Assembly (NCBI RefSeq): GCF_010731795.1
Contig: NZ_AP022591.1
Coordinates: 4,278,001 to 4,342,000, forward strand
DNA: 64,000 nucleotides
DNA from: Mycolicibacterium celeriflavum
GTDB lineage: Bacteria; Actinomycetota; Actinomycetes; Mycobacteriales; Mycobacteriaceae
Direction of reading: 5' to 3'
The notes beneath the pieces were generated by a model. It ran no database searches. It was given only the letters and a program-made list of their open reading frames with translations, and had not been told where the DNA came from. Both the position numbers and the translations under genes were made by a program. Positions 25,602-34,614 of the stretch are shown one piece after another. Each line of letters starts with the position of its first letter. The first letter of the stretch is position 1.

Positions 25602-26374
25602 CTCTGTACCCAATCCGAGTTGAGGGCGAAATCCGACAGGTATTTGGTCGACGTCCAGCCGCCGTCCACGACGATCTCCTGGCCGTTGATGAAGCTCGCA
25701 CCCTCCGAACACAGGAACGCCACCGTGCTCGCGATGTCGTTGACCTCGCCCAGCCGCGGATACGGTGTCATCTCGGTGTTGATCTTGCGGAACCGCGAAT
25801 CCTCCAGACGCGTCGCGACCATCGGCGTCACGGTCACGCCCGGTGCGACGGCGTTGCACCGGATGCCTTGTGGCCCATACTGACACGCGATGTGTCTGGT
25901 CAGCGACGTCAGCCCGCCCTTGGCGGCCGAGTACGCGCCGCCCCGCAGACCGCCCACGACCGAGAAGGTCGAGGTGATGTTGATTATCGCCGACCCGGGC
26001 TTCATGTGGACGACCACCTCGCGCGCCAACCGGAACGGCGCCCGCAGCATCACGCCGAGGAAATAGTCGAGCGATTCGTCATCGGTCTCGTGCAACGGTT
26101 TAGGGCTGCCGACGCCGGCGTTGTTGATCAGGAAGTCGACGCGGCCCCACCGGTCCAGCGCGGTCTGCACGATACGTTGCGGCGCCTCGTCGGCGGTGAG
26201 ATCGACCGCGACCGTCGCGACGCGATCGTGATCGCCGATCGCCTTTTCCAGTGCGGAGAGCCGATCCTCGTCGCGTCCGGTGCCCACGATCGCCATGCCG
26301 GCCTCGGCCAACTTGGTCGCGCAGCCGAATCCGATGCCGCTGCTGGCGCCCGTCACGATCGCTACCTGAACCAT
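25598..26374 (-). CDS. Short-chain dehydrogenase/reductase
   Basis: 258-residue SDR: cofactor motif TGASSGIG near residue 7, NNAG near 85, catalytic Ser in the INITSTFS region, and YSAAKGG (Tyr-x3-Lys) near 152. ATG 26374 has GGAG four bases upstream. An alternative ATG at 26398 overlaps the upstream ligase stop (ATGA) and would add eight residues. It would interconvert an alcohol and a ketone in the pathway, or a 3-hydroxyacyl-CoA. Confidence 0.87.
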   Translation of the reverse strand: MVQVAIVTGASSGIGFGCATKLAEAGMAIVGTGRDEDRLSALEKAIGDHDRVATVAVDLTADEAPQRIVQTALDRWGRVDFLINNAGVGSPKPLHETDDESLDYFLGVMLRAPFRLAREVVVHMKPGSAIINITSTFSVVGGLRGGAYSAAKGGLTSLTRHIACQYGPQGIRCNAVAPGVTVTPMVATRLEDSRFRKINTEMTPYPRLGEVNDIASTVAFLCSEGASFINGQEIVVDGGWTSTKYLSDFALNSDWVQS

Positions 26375-26394
26375 TTCGCTCCTCGCGTCCGCGG

Positions 26395-27939
26395 TCATGT
26401 CAGGGCCGCTCGAATCTGATGCTTCAACACTTTCCCGGCGTCGTTCTTCGGCAACGCGTCCCAGACCACAACCTGTTCAGGGGCTTTGAACCGTGCGACT
26501 CCGTGGTCCTCCAGCAGCGCGCGCATGCCCGCCACATCGGGGGGCGCCTGTTCGGTTGCAACGACGACGGCGCAGGCCCGCTCACCCGTGCGATCGTCAG
26601 GGAGCCCGACGATCGCGATCTCCGCGATCCCCGGATGGCCGATGAGGATGTCCTCGACCTCCTTGGGCGAGATGTTTTCCCCGTTTCGGATGATGATGTC
26701 CTTGGCCCGGCCGGTGACGACGAGATAGCCGTCGTCGACCCAGCGGCCGAGATCTCCTGTGCGGAAATAGCCTTCGTCGTCGAAGGTGGCCGTCTCGTCC
26801 TCCAGATGCAGATAGCCGACGAGCATCTGGGGGCCGCGGGCGCGGATCTCGCCGTCGACCAGCTTGACGTCGGCGATGCCCGGCTTGCCGTCGGTGTCGG
26901 CGGCATGCTCGGCGTCTTCCAGTGAGCCGACCGTGGTCACCGGAACCTCGGTCGAGCCGTAGACCCGCGACACCGCCGCATTCTCGAAATACCCGGTGGC
27001 CGCGCGGATCAACGACGGGGGCACCGAAGCGCCTCCGCAGATGAACACCTTCAGCTCGGGCAACCGGGTGCCGGCGCGCTGCGCGGCAGCCAGCAACCCG
27101 TCGAGGAACGGGGTGGCGCCGGCCATGTGGGTGACGCGCTCGGCGAGCATCAACGCGACCGCGGCATCCGGATCCCAACGTTCCATCAGCACGGCGGTGC
27201 TGCCCAGCAGTAGCGGGCACTCGAACGCATAGATCGATCCGCCGATGTGCGCGATGGGTGACGGCACCAGGAACGTGTCGCCGTCCACGACGTGCCAATG
27301 GTCGCCGATCTGACGGATCAGTGCATGAATCGAGTTATGGCTGTGTAGAACGCCTTTCGGGCGTCCGGTAGTGCCCGAGGTGTAGAGGATCATGCGTACG
27401 GTGTCGGCGTTCAACACCGGCAGCGCGGCAGCGCACCGGTCGCCGGACAGCGATCCGTACGGGGTGTGACGGCCCGCATCACCGCGCACGACGATCACCT
27501 CGGGCGGCGCGGCGATCGCGGCGGTGACCCGGTCGAGCATCGCGACATAGTCGTGCTTGTTGAACGTCGACGGCACGAAGATCGCCCGGCAGTCGGCGTC
27601 GCTGAGGATGAACGACAGTTCCCGGTCGCGCAGCGAGGGCAGGATCGGGTTGACCACCATGCCGGCCAGCGTGGCACCGAGATAGATCACGGCCGCCTCG
27701 TGCCAGTTCGGCAACATGAACGACACCACGCTGCCCGCGGGCATCCGTGACATCAGTGATTGCGCCAGTGCCGCGGCCTGGTCGTGGAGTTGGCTGCAGG
27801 TGAGCCGGATGTCGCCATCCACCAACACGATTCGGTCGGGCGTCGATGCAGCGGCGTCACGCAACGAGTCGGCCAGCGTGTCATGCACCCACAGTCCGCG
27901 CCGGTAGGCATCGGTGGTGCGCTGCTCGTCGACCCTCAC
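26395..27939 (-). CDS. Acyl-CoA synthetase (ANL superfamily)
   Basis: 514-residue AMP-forming ligase with P-loop MILYTSGTTGRPKGVLHSH near residue 190, YGSTEVPV near 320, YFRTGDLGRWVDDGYLVVTGR, KDIIIRNGENISPKEVED, and the C-terminal Lys in KNDAGKVLKHQIR. It resembles cyclohexanecarboxylate- or short/cyclic-acid-CoA ligases more than long-chain FadDs, but the substrate is inferred. GTG 27939 lies 9 bp after the gntR stop. Together with the ligase at 24123 it gives the cluster two CoA ligases. Confidence 0.85.
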   Translation of the reverse strand: MRVDEQRTTDAYRRGLWVHDTLADSLRDAAASTPDRIVLVDGDIRLTCSQLHDQAAALAQSLMSRMPAGSVVSFMLPNWHEAAVIYLGATLAGMVVNPILPSLRDRELSFILSDADCRAIFVPSTFNKHDYVAMLDRVTAAIAAPPEVIVVRGDAGRHTPYGSLSGDRCAAALPVLNADTVRMILYTSGTTGRPKGVLHSHNSIHALIRQIGDHWHVVDGDTFLVPSPIAHIGGSIYAFECPLLLGSTAVLMERWDPDAAVALMLAERVTHMAGATPFLDGLLAAAQRAGTRLPELKVFICGGASVPPSLIRAATGYFENAAVSRVYGSTEVPVTTVGSLEDAEHAADTDGKPGIADVKLVDGEIRARGPQMLVGYLHLEDETATFDDEGYFRTGDLGRWVDDGYLVVTGRAKDIIIRNGENISPKEVEDILIGHPGIAEIAIVGLPDDRTGERACAVVVATEQAPPDVAGMRALLEDHGVARFKAPEQVVVWDALPKNDAGKVLKHQIRAALT

Positions 27940-27948
27940 GGTTGCGGC

Positions 27949-28683
27949 CTAACCCTTGACCCGGCGCATCGTCATCGAGTGGCGGTACCGCGACGACGGG
28001 TGAGTGTTGAGGGTGACCTGCGCGACCTCGCCGTCCGAGGTCTTGTACGTCCTGCGCATTTCCAGCGCGGCACTGCCCGCGTCGACCTTGAGCGCTTCGG
28101 CCAGTTGCGGTGTGACCGTCACCGCGGCCATCTCCTGGTGCACTTCGACGATGCTGACCCCGAACAAATCCTCGATCAGCGGAAAGATGGGGCCGGAATG
28201 TCGTTGCAGCAGGCGCCCGACGGCGGCGAACGCGCGGTTGATGTATAACTCGGTGGTGCAGACCGGTGCATCGCTGCCCTCGGCCTGCCGGCAGCCCCGC
28301 ACCGCGAGCCATTGCGAACCGGCCTGCAGGCCGGTTCGGGCGGCCAGTTCGTCGTCGACGGTGACCATCGCATTGGATTCGATCGTGAGCTGCGCGCCCG
28401 CCGCGAACGCCAGCAGATCGTTGATCGAGACCACGTCTTGGGCATAGGAATTGGCCGCCGGACGGGGAACCACCAGCGTTCCCGCCCGCGGCCGCGAGGA
28501 GACTAGGTTGTCCTCGCGCAGGCGCCGCAGCGCTTCGCGGACGGTGTACCGGCTGACCGCGAACCGTTCGCACAACTGCTGTTCGGTGGGTAACTGCGAA
28601 CCCACCGGGTAGATGCCGTCGACGATCTCCTTGCGCAATGTGCGTGCGACCTGCAGGTAGCGATGGTCGGTGGGAGCGGTCAT
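27949..28683 (-). CDS. GntR/HutC-family regulator with UTRA domain
   Basis: 244-residue regulator. The winged HTH is at about residues 10-75 (LRKEIVDGIYPVGSQLPTEQ, SRYTVREALRRLREDNLVSS, RAGTLVV). A UTRA ligand domain follows at about 95-240. UTRA proteins sense small acids, sugars or CoA-linked metabolites. It is cotranscribed with two CoA ligases and two other catabolic genes, and it probably binds the TTGTCCGGACAA-type sites at 30325 and 30421. The ATG overlaps the upstream stop by ATGA. Confidence 0.88.
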   Translation of the reverse strand: MTAPTDHRYLQVARTLRKEIVDGIYPVGSQLPTEQQLCERFAVSRYTVREALRRLREDNLVSSRPRAGTLVVPRPAANSYAQDVVSINDLLAFAAGAQLTIESNAMVTVDDELAARTGLQAGSQWLAVRGCRQAEGSDAPVCTTELYINRAFAAVGRLLQRHSGPIFPLIEDLFGVSIVEVHQEMAAVTVTPQLAEALKVDAGSAALEMRRTYKTSDGEVAQVTLNTHPSSRYRHSMTMRRVKG

Positions 28684-30299
28684 GTCCGTCGCAGCGCAAG
28701 CACGCTGCCCTCACCGTCGGCCGACACGTACAGTGTGCCGTCACCTGCGACGGTGATACCCGCGAACGGGCCCTGCGGTCCGGAGAACGGCGGCATTCCC
28801 TTGAGCGGCTTGGGCTCCACACCCGGCGGCGGGCCCACCGGCAGACCCGAGGCGATGGTCGCGCGCGCGTTGGTGTTCAAGTCGACCGCGACGACCTCCT
28901 TGGCGCCTGCGTCGACGATGTAGAGCACGCCGTCGGCAACCGCGATGCCCTGCGGCCGCTGCAGACCGTCCACCACCGTCTCGACGGTGCCGGAAACCGA
29001 TACGACGCGGCCCGCACCCGTCTCCGCGACCAGCGGACGGCCGGCCGGGTCGAACGCGACACCGACCGGATCCTTCAATCCCGAGGCCAACACTTCCGTG
29101 TTGCCCGAGCGCAGCGCGTGGACGCGGCCGGTGCCGAGTTCGGCGAACACGATGGTGTCGTCTGGTCCGAGCGCCACACCGTAGAGCTGGTCGAAACCAT
29201 CGGCCAGGTAATCGGTTTCGCCGTCGGCTTGGCGGTACCGTGCAATCTGACCGCCCGAGGTGGCGACGACGAAGACGCCCGCACCTGCTGGAGCCAGTCC
29301 GCGCAGGAAGCCGGGATAGCCGGGGGAGAACAGCATCCCGACCGTCTGCAGGGACCCGTCGGCACCGACGCGGTAGAAGTAGGTGCCGTCGGCGACGTAG
29401 AGATCGCCGTCGCTCATCGCGAGGTCCAGCGGCCAGTTGAGGCCGAAGGCAAGCAGCGTGCGGGTTTCGCCGCCGCCGAGGACTTCGGTGATCTCACCGG
29501 TGAAGTTCGAGGCGAAGAGCCGGTCGCCGACGAAAGCCAGGTTGTCGAGTCCCGGATTCAGCTGTGCGAGCACGGTTCTCTCGCCGCTGCGCGGATCGAT
29601 GCGCAGCACCTGACCGCTGGCCACCTGCGTGGAGACGATACGGCCCTGCGAGTCGAACTTCAGCGCGTCGGGCACGCCGAGGTCGGCGGCGACCCGCTGC
29701 GGCTCACCGCCCGCGGGATCAATCCGCCAGATTTCGTTGGCGGTCATCAACGGGTAGTACAGCAACCCGTCGGGGCCGACCTCCATCGCGTTCGGCGACG
29801 GCAGGTTCTCCAGCAGGATGCGTTCGGCGCCGCTGCTGCGGTCGAGTTCCATCAACCGGCCGCCCTCGCGGCACTCGTTGATGAACAACCGGTCCTGATG
29901 CACGGTGATGCCGTTGGCACACGGGAGATCGTCACGCAGCACGCGGGTGCGGCCGCCGGCATTGTTCTTGGCCAAGCGGACGCTGACCCGCCCGTCCATC
30001 ACCTCGGTCGCATACAGGTTGCCGTCGGAGTCGAACGCGACGTCGTCCGGCGCGACGATGTCACCGCCCTTGGCGCTGACCGTGTCGAGGGCGCCGGTGC
30101 CGAGATCGAGTGCGCTGATCTGGCTGCCCGTCACCTGGGCGATGTAGACGCGCCCGTCGGGACCCGTGCGCAGCCCGTTCGCGCCGAACAACCGGCTGGG
30201 AGCGGTCACGCGTTCGATCCGCCAGCCGTCGGCGGCGGCCGGATCTGCGCCCGGCGAGTAACGGGTGTGCTCCTGTGAGCTGGTCGCAAATGGCGTCAT
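28680..30299 (-). CDS. Double-length SMP-30/gluconolactonase-like beta-propeller protein
   Basis: 539-residue protein made of repeated propeller blades of the SMP-30/NHL type (for example GLRTGPDGRVYIAQ, DDVAFDSDGNLYATEV, NAMEVGPDGLLYYPL, GVAFDPAGRPLVAETGAG). It is about twice the size of a single six-bladed lactonase, so it may carry two propellers. Family members are often lactonases, which would suit a pathway with a Baeyer-Villiger enzyme. No signal peptide is evident. ATG 30299 with GAGG upstream was chosen. First gene of the leftward five-gene operon. Confidence 0.7.
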   Translation of the reverse strand: MTPFATSSQEHTRYSPGADPAAADGWRIERVTAPSRLFGANGLRTGPDGRVYIAQVTGSQISALDLGTGALDTVSAKGGDIVAPDDVAFDSDGNLYATEVMDGRVSVRLAKNNAGGRTRVLRDDLPCANGITVHQDRLFINECREGGRLMELDRSSGAERILLENLPSPNAMEVGPDGLLYYPLMTANEIWRIDPAGGEPQRVAADLGVPDALKFDSQGRIVSTQVASGQVLRIDPRSGERTVLAQLNPGLDNLAFVGDRLFASNFTGEITEVLGGGETRTLLAFGLNWPLDLAMSDGDLYVADGTYFYRVGADGSLQTVGMLFSPGYPGFLRGLAPAGAGVFVVATSGGQIARYRQADGETDYLADGFDQLYGVALGPDDTIVFAELGTGRVHALRSGNTEVLASGLKDPVGVAFDPAGRPLVAETGAGRVVSVSGTVETVVDGLQRPQGIAVADGVLYIVDAGAKEVVAVDLNTNARATIASGLPVGPPPGVEPKPLKGMPPFSGPQGPFAGITVAGDGTLYVSADGEGSVLALRRT

Positions 30300-30324
30300 G
30301 ACCTCGCACGCTAGCAAGCTCACC

Positions 30325-30336
30325 TAGTCCAGACAA
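30325..30336. promoter_or_regulatory. GntR-type operator, leftward side
   Basis: TAGTCCAGACAA matches the perfect palindrome at 30421 at 10 of 12 positions. It lies 26 bp upstream of the beta-propeller gene start, in the promoter region of the leftward operon. Confidence 0.55.
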
Positions 30337-30420
30337 TAGGCCAGACGAACTGCTCGGCGACCCTTGACGAGCCGATTCGCGCTGGGGAATAGTGTTCTGC
30401 AACATGGAGAGCACCATTTA

Positions 30421-30432
30421 TTGTCCGGACAA
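30421..30432. promoter_or_regulatory. GntR-type operator, rightward side (perfect TTGTCCGGACAA)
   Basis: Perfect 12-bp palindrome TTGTCCGGACAA, six bases before the GTG start of the rightward SDR gene. With its near copy at 30325 it brackets the divergent promoter region, the arrangement expected for a regulator that controls both operons. Confidence 0.65.
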
Positions 30433-30437
30433 ATAGC

Positions 30438-31283
30438 GTGGGCGACCTTCTGAGGCTGGACGGACGCATCGTCGTCGTCTCGGGCGCGGGCGGCGGCGGC
30501 ATCGGCACCACCGTGACCCGGATGGCGGCCGAGGCCGGTGCCACAGTCGTCGCCGTGAGCCGATCGAAGGAGAACCTCGACGAACACGTCGCACCGCTGG
30601 CCGCGCAGGGTCTGCCGGTCCTGCCCGTGGCCGCCGACGCGTCGACCGACGACGGCATCGCGACCGTCATCGACCACATCCGTCGCACCGACGGCGACCT
30701 CTACGGGTTGGTGAACATCGCGGGTGGGGCCGCGCCGGGGACCTGGATGCCCTCCACGCGCGTGACCCGTGACGACTGGCGCGCGCTGTTCGCCGCGAAC
30801 CTCGAGACTGCGTTCTTCATGAGCCAAGCGATCAGTCGGGAACTGCGCAGCCTTGGCCTGAAGGGGTCGATAGTCTCCGTTTCTTCGATCAGCGGGATGA
30901 ACACCGCGCCGTTTCACATCGCCTACGGAACGGCCAAAGCGGCGATCGTCGCCGTGACCCGCACCATGGCCGTCGAGCTCGCGTCCGACAACATCCGGGT
31001 CAATGCCGTCGCGCCGGGCGTCACCGAAACCGCCGCGTCGGCAACCTACGTCGACGAGGACCCCGAACGCGACCGCCGGGCGATCGCGATGGGCAGGCGC
31101 GGCCGGCCCGACGAACAGGCGGGCGCGATCCTGTTCCTCCTGTCCGATCTGTCCAGCTACATCACCGGTCAGACGCTGCTCGTCGACGGAGGCCTGAACC
31201 TGAAGTGGACGCATCTCGGCGCCGACAACACCTCGCTGTTCCTCAAGGACGAGAACTTCCGCGCAGAGATCAGCCGGTTCTAA
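30438..31283 (+). CDS. Short-chain dehydrogenase/reductase, first gene of rightward operon
   Basis: 281-residue SDR with a glycine-rich cofactor loop SGAGGGGIGTT near residue 15 (slightly expanded from TGxxxGIG), VNIAGG near 92, SVSSISG with the catalytic Ser near 150, and Y-G-T-A-K near 163. The GTG start follows the perfect operator palindrome by 5 bases and has no clear SD, so the message may be leaderless. It probably oxidises the alcohol made by the Rieske oxygenase next to it. Confidence 0.85.
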   Translation: MGDLLRLDGRIVVVSGAGGGGIGTTVTRMAAEAGATVVAVSRSKENLDEHVAPLAAQGLPVLPVAADASTDDGIATVIDHIRRTDGDLYGLVNIAGGAAPGTWMPSTRVTRDDWRALFAANLETAFFMSQAISRELRSLGLKGSIVSVSSISGMNTAPFHIAYGTAKAAIVAVTRTMAVELASDNIRVNAVAPGVTETAASATYVDEDPERDRRAIAMGRRGRPDEQAGAILFLLSDLSSYITGQTLLVDGGLNLKWTHLGADNTSLFLKDENFRAEISRF

Positions 31284-31293
31284 GGAGTTCACC

Positions 31294-32679
31294 GTGACCG
31301 ATACCGATGCCCGAACCGAGAATTCGACGGACGAGCTCGCTGAAGAACTCTCGAGGCCCATGACCATCAGCGTGGACGCCTACGTCTCCGAGGAGTACGC
31401 CCGCGCCGAGCGGGACAAGCTGTGGCGCATGGTGTGGCAGCAGGTGGGCCGTGTCGAGGAGATTCCCGAGGTCGGCAGCTACCTCACCTACGACATCCTC
31501 GACGACTCGATCATCATCGTACGAACCGGACCCAACGAGTTTCGGGCGCACCACAACGTCTGCATGCATCGGGGCCGCCGCCTCGTCGACACTCCCGACG
31601 GCGCGAAGAACGCCGTCGGTCGGGCGCGCAAGTCGTTCGTGTGTGGGTTCCACGGCTGGACATACGGTCTCGACGGTGCGTGCACCCACATCCGCGAAGA
31701 AGACGACTGGAAGGGCGCACTGACGCCGCAGAACACCCATCTGGCGCCCGTCCAGGTCGACACCTGGGGCGGTTGGCTGTTCGTCAACATGGACCCCGAC
31801 TGCGAACCGCTGGCCGACTACCTGTTCCCGGCCGCGAAGATCCTCGACCCGTTCGGCCTGGAGAACATGCGCTACAAATGGCGCAAATGGCTGTACTTCG
31901 ACTGCAATTGGAAGGTCGCGTTGGAGGCCTTCAACGAGACCTACCACGTGTTCACCACGCACCCGGAGTTCAACAAGTTCGGTGAATTCAAGGGCTGGGC
32001 CAAGGCGCAGGGCAAGCACAGCAACATCGGCTACGACGCGCCAAAGGGCATGGACGAGACGAAGTCCAAGATCCGCCTCGGGACCGGCGACGACCCTCGG
32101 GTCTCCACCGCCGAGATGCAGATGTACACCTGGGAGCAGACCAACGCGACCACCACCGAGACGCTGGTGAACGCGGCGAAGAGGCTGGTCGACGAATTGC
32201 CCGAGGACACGCCTCCCGACAAGGTGCTGCAGCACTGGATGGCGTCGGCGCGGCGCGACGACGAAGCCCGCGGGGTGATCTGGCCGACGATCCCGGCCGA
32301 CATCCTCGGGCAGGCCGGTACGGCCTGGCAGATCTTTCCGAACTTCCAGATCGGCCAGGGCCTGACGACGGCACTGTGCTACAGCGCCCGGCCGCACCCC
32401 AGCTACGACCCGAACAAGTGCATCTTCGAGGTCGCCACCCTCGAGCTCTTCCCGAAAGGCCAAGAGCCGCAGACGGAGTGGCAGTACACGCCCCAGGACA
32501 GCCCGAACTGGCTGTCGGTACTGCCGCAGGACTTCTCGAACATGGCCGCGGTGCAGCAGGGCATGAAATCGCTCGGCTTTGCCGGCACCAAACCCAATCC
32601 GTACCGCGAACGCAGCACCGTGAACCTTCACTACCAACTGTCCAAGTACATGGGCACCGGCGAACCGAAAGAGCTCTAG
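31294..32679 (+). CDS. Rieske non-heme iron oxygenase, alpha subunit
   Basis: 461-residue oxygenase subunit. The Rieske [2Fe-2S] ligands are C90-x-H92 and C117-x2-H120. The mononuclear-iron His pair lies near residues 217 and 222 in NETYHVFTTH. These enzymes hydroxylate or cis-dihydroxylate ring compounds using electrons from a reductase; no ferredoxin or reductase gene is in the window, so electron supply must come from elsewhere. AAGGAG lies upstream of the GTG. The gene is 10 bp from the SDR and 3 bp from the Baeyer-Villiger gene, clearly one operon. Confidence 0.9.
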   Translation: MTDTDARTENSTDELAEELSRPMTISVDAYVSEEYARAERDKLWRMVWQQVGRVEEIPEVGSYLTYDILDDSIIIVRTGPNEFRAHHNVCMHRGRRLVDTPDGAKNAVGRARKSFVCGFHGWTYGLDGACTHIREEDDWKGALTPQNTHLAPVQVDTWGGWLFVNMDPDCEPLADYLFPAAKILDPFGLENMRYKWRKWLYFDCNWKVALEAFNETYHVFTTHPEFNKFGEFKGWAKAQGKHSNIGYDAPKGMDETKSKIRLGTGDDPRVSTAEMQMYTWEQTNATTTETLVNAAKRLVDELPEDTPPDKVLQHWMASARRDDEARGVIWPTIPADILGQAGTAWQIFPNFQIGQGLTTALCYSARPHPSYDPNKCIFEVATLELFPKGQEPQTEWQYTPQDSPNWLSVLPQDFSNMAAVQQGMKSLGFAGTKPNPYRERSTVNLHYQLSKYMGTGEPKEL

Positions 32680-32682
32680 ACA

Positions 32683-34539
32683 ATGACAGTGTTCGACACC
32701 TGCGGTCCCACGCAGACGCCCGACGACATCGACATCGACGCGCTGCGGGAGAAGTACGCCCAAGAGCGGGCCAAAAGGCTTCGGCCCGAGGGCTCCAAGC
32801 AGTACGTCGAGTTGTCCGACGACTTCGCCGGCTACTACGAGGTGGACCCGTACACCCCCGTCGCGCCGCGTGACCCGATCGCCGAGGACATCGACGTCGC
32901 GGTGCTCGGCGGCGGTTTCGGCGGGTTGCTGTCGGCGGCCTATCTGAAGAAGGCCGGTGTCGAGGACGTCCGCATCATCGAGTTGGGCGGCGACTTCGGT
33001 GGCGTCTGGTACTGGAACCGCTATCCCGGAATCCAGTGTGACAACGAGTCCTACTGCTACATCCCGCTTCTGGAGGAGCTCGACTACATCCCGAGCAAGA
33101 AGTTCGCCGACGGACCAGAGATCTACGAGCACTGCCGGCGCATCGGTAAGCACTTCGGCCTCTACGACTCGGCGATCTTTTCCACCCAGGTCCGCGACAT
33201 GCGCTGGGACGAGGAAGTCAAGCGCTGGCGTATCGCCACCAACCGCGGCGACGACATCCGGGCCCGGTTCGTCGTGCTGGCCTCGGGACCGTTTCACCGG
33301 CCCAAGTTGCCGGGTATCCCGGGCTTGAAGGACTTCAAGGGGCACAGCTTCCACTCGTCGCGATGGGACTACGAGTACACCGGTGGCGACTACACCGGCG
33401 GCATGGACAAGCTCGCCGACAAACGCGTCGCGATCATCGGCACCGGCGCCACCAGCATCCAGGTGGTGCCGTTCCTGGCCCGGGATGCCCAGCACCTGTA
33501 CGTGTTCCAGCGCACGCCGTCGACGGTCGATGCGCGCAACAACGCGCCGACCGACCCCGAGTGGGTGAAGACGCTGCAGCCGGGCTGGCAGAAGGAGCGG
33601 CAGCGCAACTTCCACTCGTGGACGTTCGAGGGCATGGCCCTCGGCCAGCCGGATCTGGTGTGCGACTTCTGGACCGAACTGGGCCGCAACACCGCCGCTC
33701 GCGTTCTGTCGCTCGAAGATCCGTCCACGTTGACGCCGGAACAGTTCGTGGCGATCCGCGAGGAAGAGGACTACAAGATCATGGAGCGGCTGCGCCGCCG
33801 GATCGCCGAGGTCGTCGATGATGACGACACCGCCGAGGCGCTCAAGCCGTACTACCGCTTCCTGTGCAAGCGGCCGCTGTCCAACGACGACTACCTGCCG
33901 ACGTTCAACCGGCCCAACGTCACGCTGGTCGATGTCTCCGGTTCCAAAGGCGTCGAACGGATCACGGAGAAGGGGCTGATCGCCAACGGTCAGGAGTACG
34001 AGGTCGACTGCATCATCTATGCCAGCGGCTTCGAGATCACCACCGAGATCAGCAGGCGCTACTCGATCGATGCCATCGAAGGACGCGACGGGCTCTCGCT
34101 CTACGACTACTGGCGCGACGGCTACAAGACGCTGCACGGCATGACGAGCCGCGGCTTCCCCAACCAGTTCTTCACCGGTTTCACCCAGGTCGGCATCTCG
34201 GCCAACATCGCGGCGAACTACGAACTGCAGGGTGAGCACATCGCCTACATCATCGCCGAGGCGCTCAAGCGCGGCGCGACGGTCGTGGAGCCGACGCCCG
34301 AAGCGCAAGACGGGTGGTGCGCGACCATCTGCGAAACCGCAGTCGACAACTCGGCTTTCGACGCGTCCTGCACCCCTGGCTACTACAACAACGAAGGCGG
34401 TGGCCCAGGATCTGAGCAGGGCGAGGGCATCCGGTCCCATCTCGGCGAGCCCTACGGCCCGGGTTTCTACGCGTTCGGCGATCTGCTCAAGGAGTGGCGC
34501 GACAAGGGCGATCTCGACGGCCTGGAGTTGCGTTCGTGA
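32683..34539 (+). CDS. Baeyer-Villiger-type flavin monooxygenase
   Basis: 618-residue protein with an FAD Rossmann motif GGGFGG near residue 76, the type I BVMO fingerprint FKGHSFHSSRWD at about residues 218-229, and an NADPH motif GTGATS near 255. BVMOs insert oxygen next to a ketone to make an ester or lactone. About 65 residues precede the FAD motif, as in cyclohexanone- or steroid-type BVMOs. In the operon it follows a Rieske oxygenase and SDR, which would supply a cyclic ketone. Confidence 0.9.
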   Translation: MTVFDTCGPTQTPDDIDIDALREKYAQERAKRLRPEGSKQYVELSDDFAGYYEVDPYTPVAPRDPIAEDIDVAVLGGGFGGLLSAAYLKKAGVEDVRIIELGGDFGGVWYWNRYPGIQCDNESYCYIPLLEELDYIPSKKFADGPEIYEHCRRIGKHFGLYDSAIFSTQVRDMRWDEEVKRWRIATNRGDDIRARFVVLASGPFHRPKLPGIPGLKDFKGHSFHSSRWDYEYTGGDYTGGMDKLADKRVAIIGTGATSIQVVPFLARDAQHLYVFQRTPSTVDARNNAPTDPEWVKTLQPGWQKERQRNFHSWTFEGMALGQPDLVCDFWTELGRNTAARVLSLEDPSTLTPEQFVAIREEEDYKIMERLRRRIAEVVDDDDTAEALKPYYRFLCKRPLSNDDYLPTFNRPNVTLVDVSGSKGVERITEKGLIANGQEYEVDCIIYASGFEITTEISRRYSIDAIEGRDGLSLYDYWRDGYKTLHGMTSRGFPNQFFTGFTQVGISANIAANYELQGEHIAYIIAEALKRGATVVEPTPEAQDGWCATICETAVDNSAFDASCTPGYYNNEGGGPGSEQGEGIRSHLGEPYGPGFYAFGDLLKEWRDKGDLDGLELRS

Positions 34540-34614
34540 CCCCTTCTACGCGCCGAGCGCACGGTCGGTGCCCGCTTACTCGCGATTCTTGTACAGGAAG
34601 CGTGCATTCGGCGC

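Noticed and set aside
25602..25886. Upstream extension of the leftward acyl-CoA ligase
   Set aside because: These codons lie in a different frame of the SDR gene, and ligase homology starts near the TTG at 25601.
31270..34440. Very long open frame (over 1000 codons) on the minus strand
   Set aside because: It is antisense to the Rieske and Baeyer-Villiger genes, which have full motifs; high-GC codon bias keeps the opposite frame open. Its translation is His/Arg/Val/Asp-rich with no recognisable domain.
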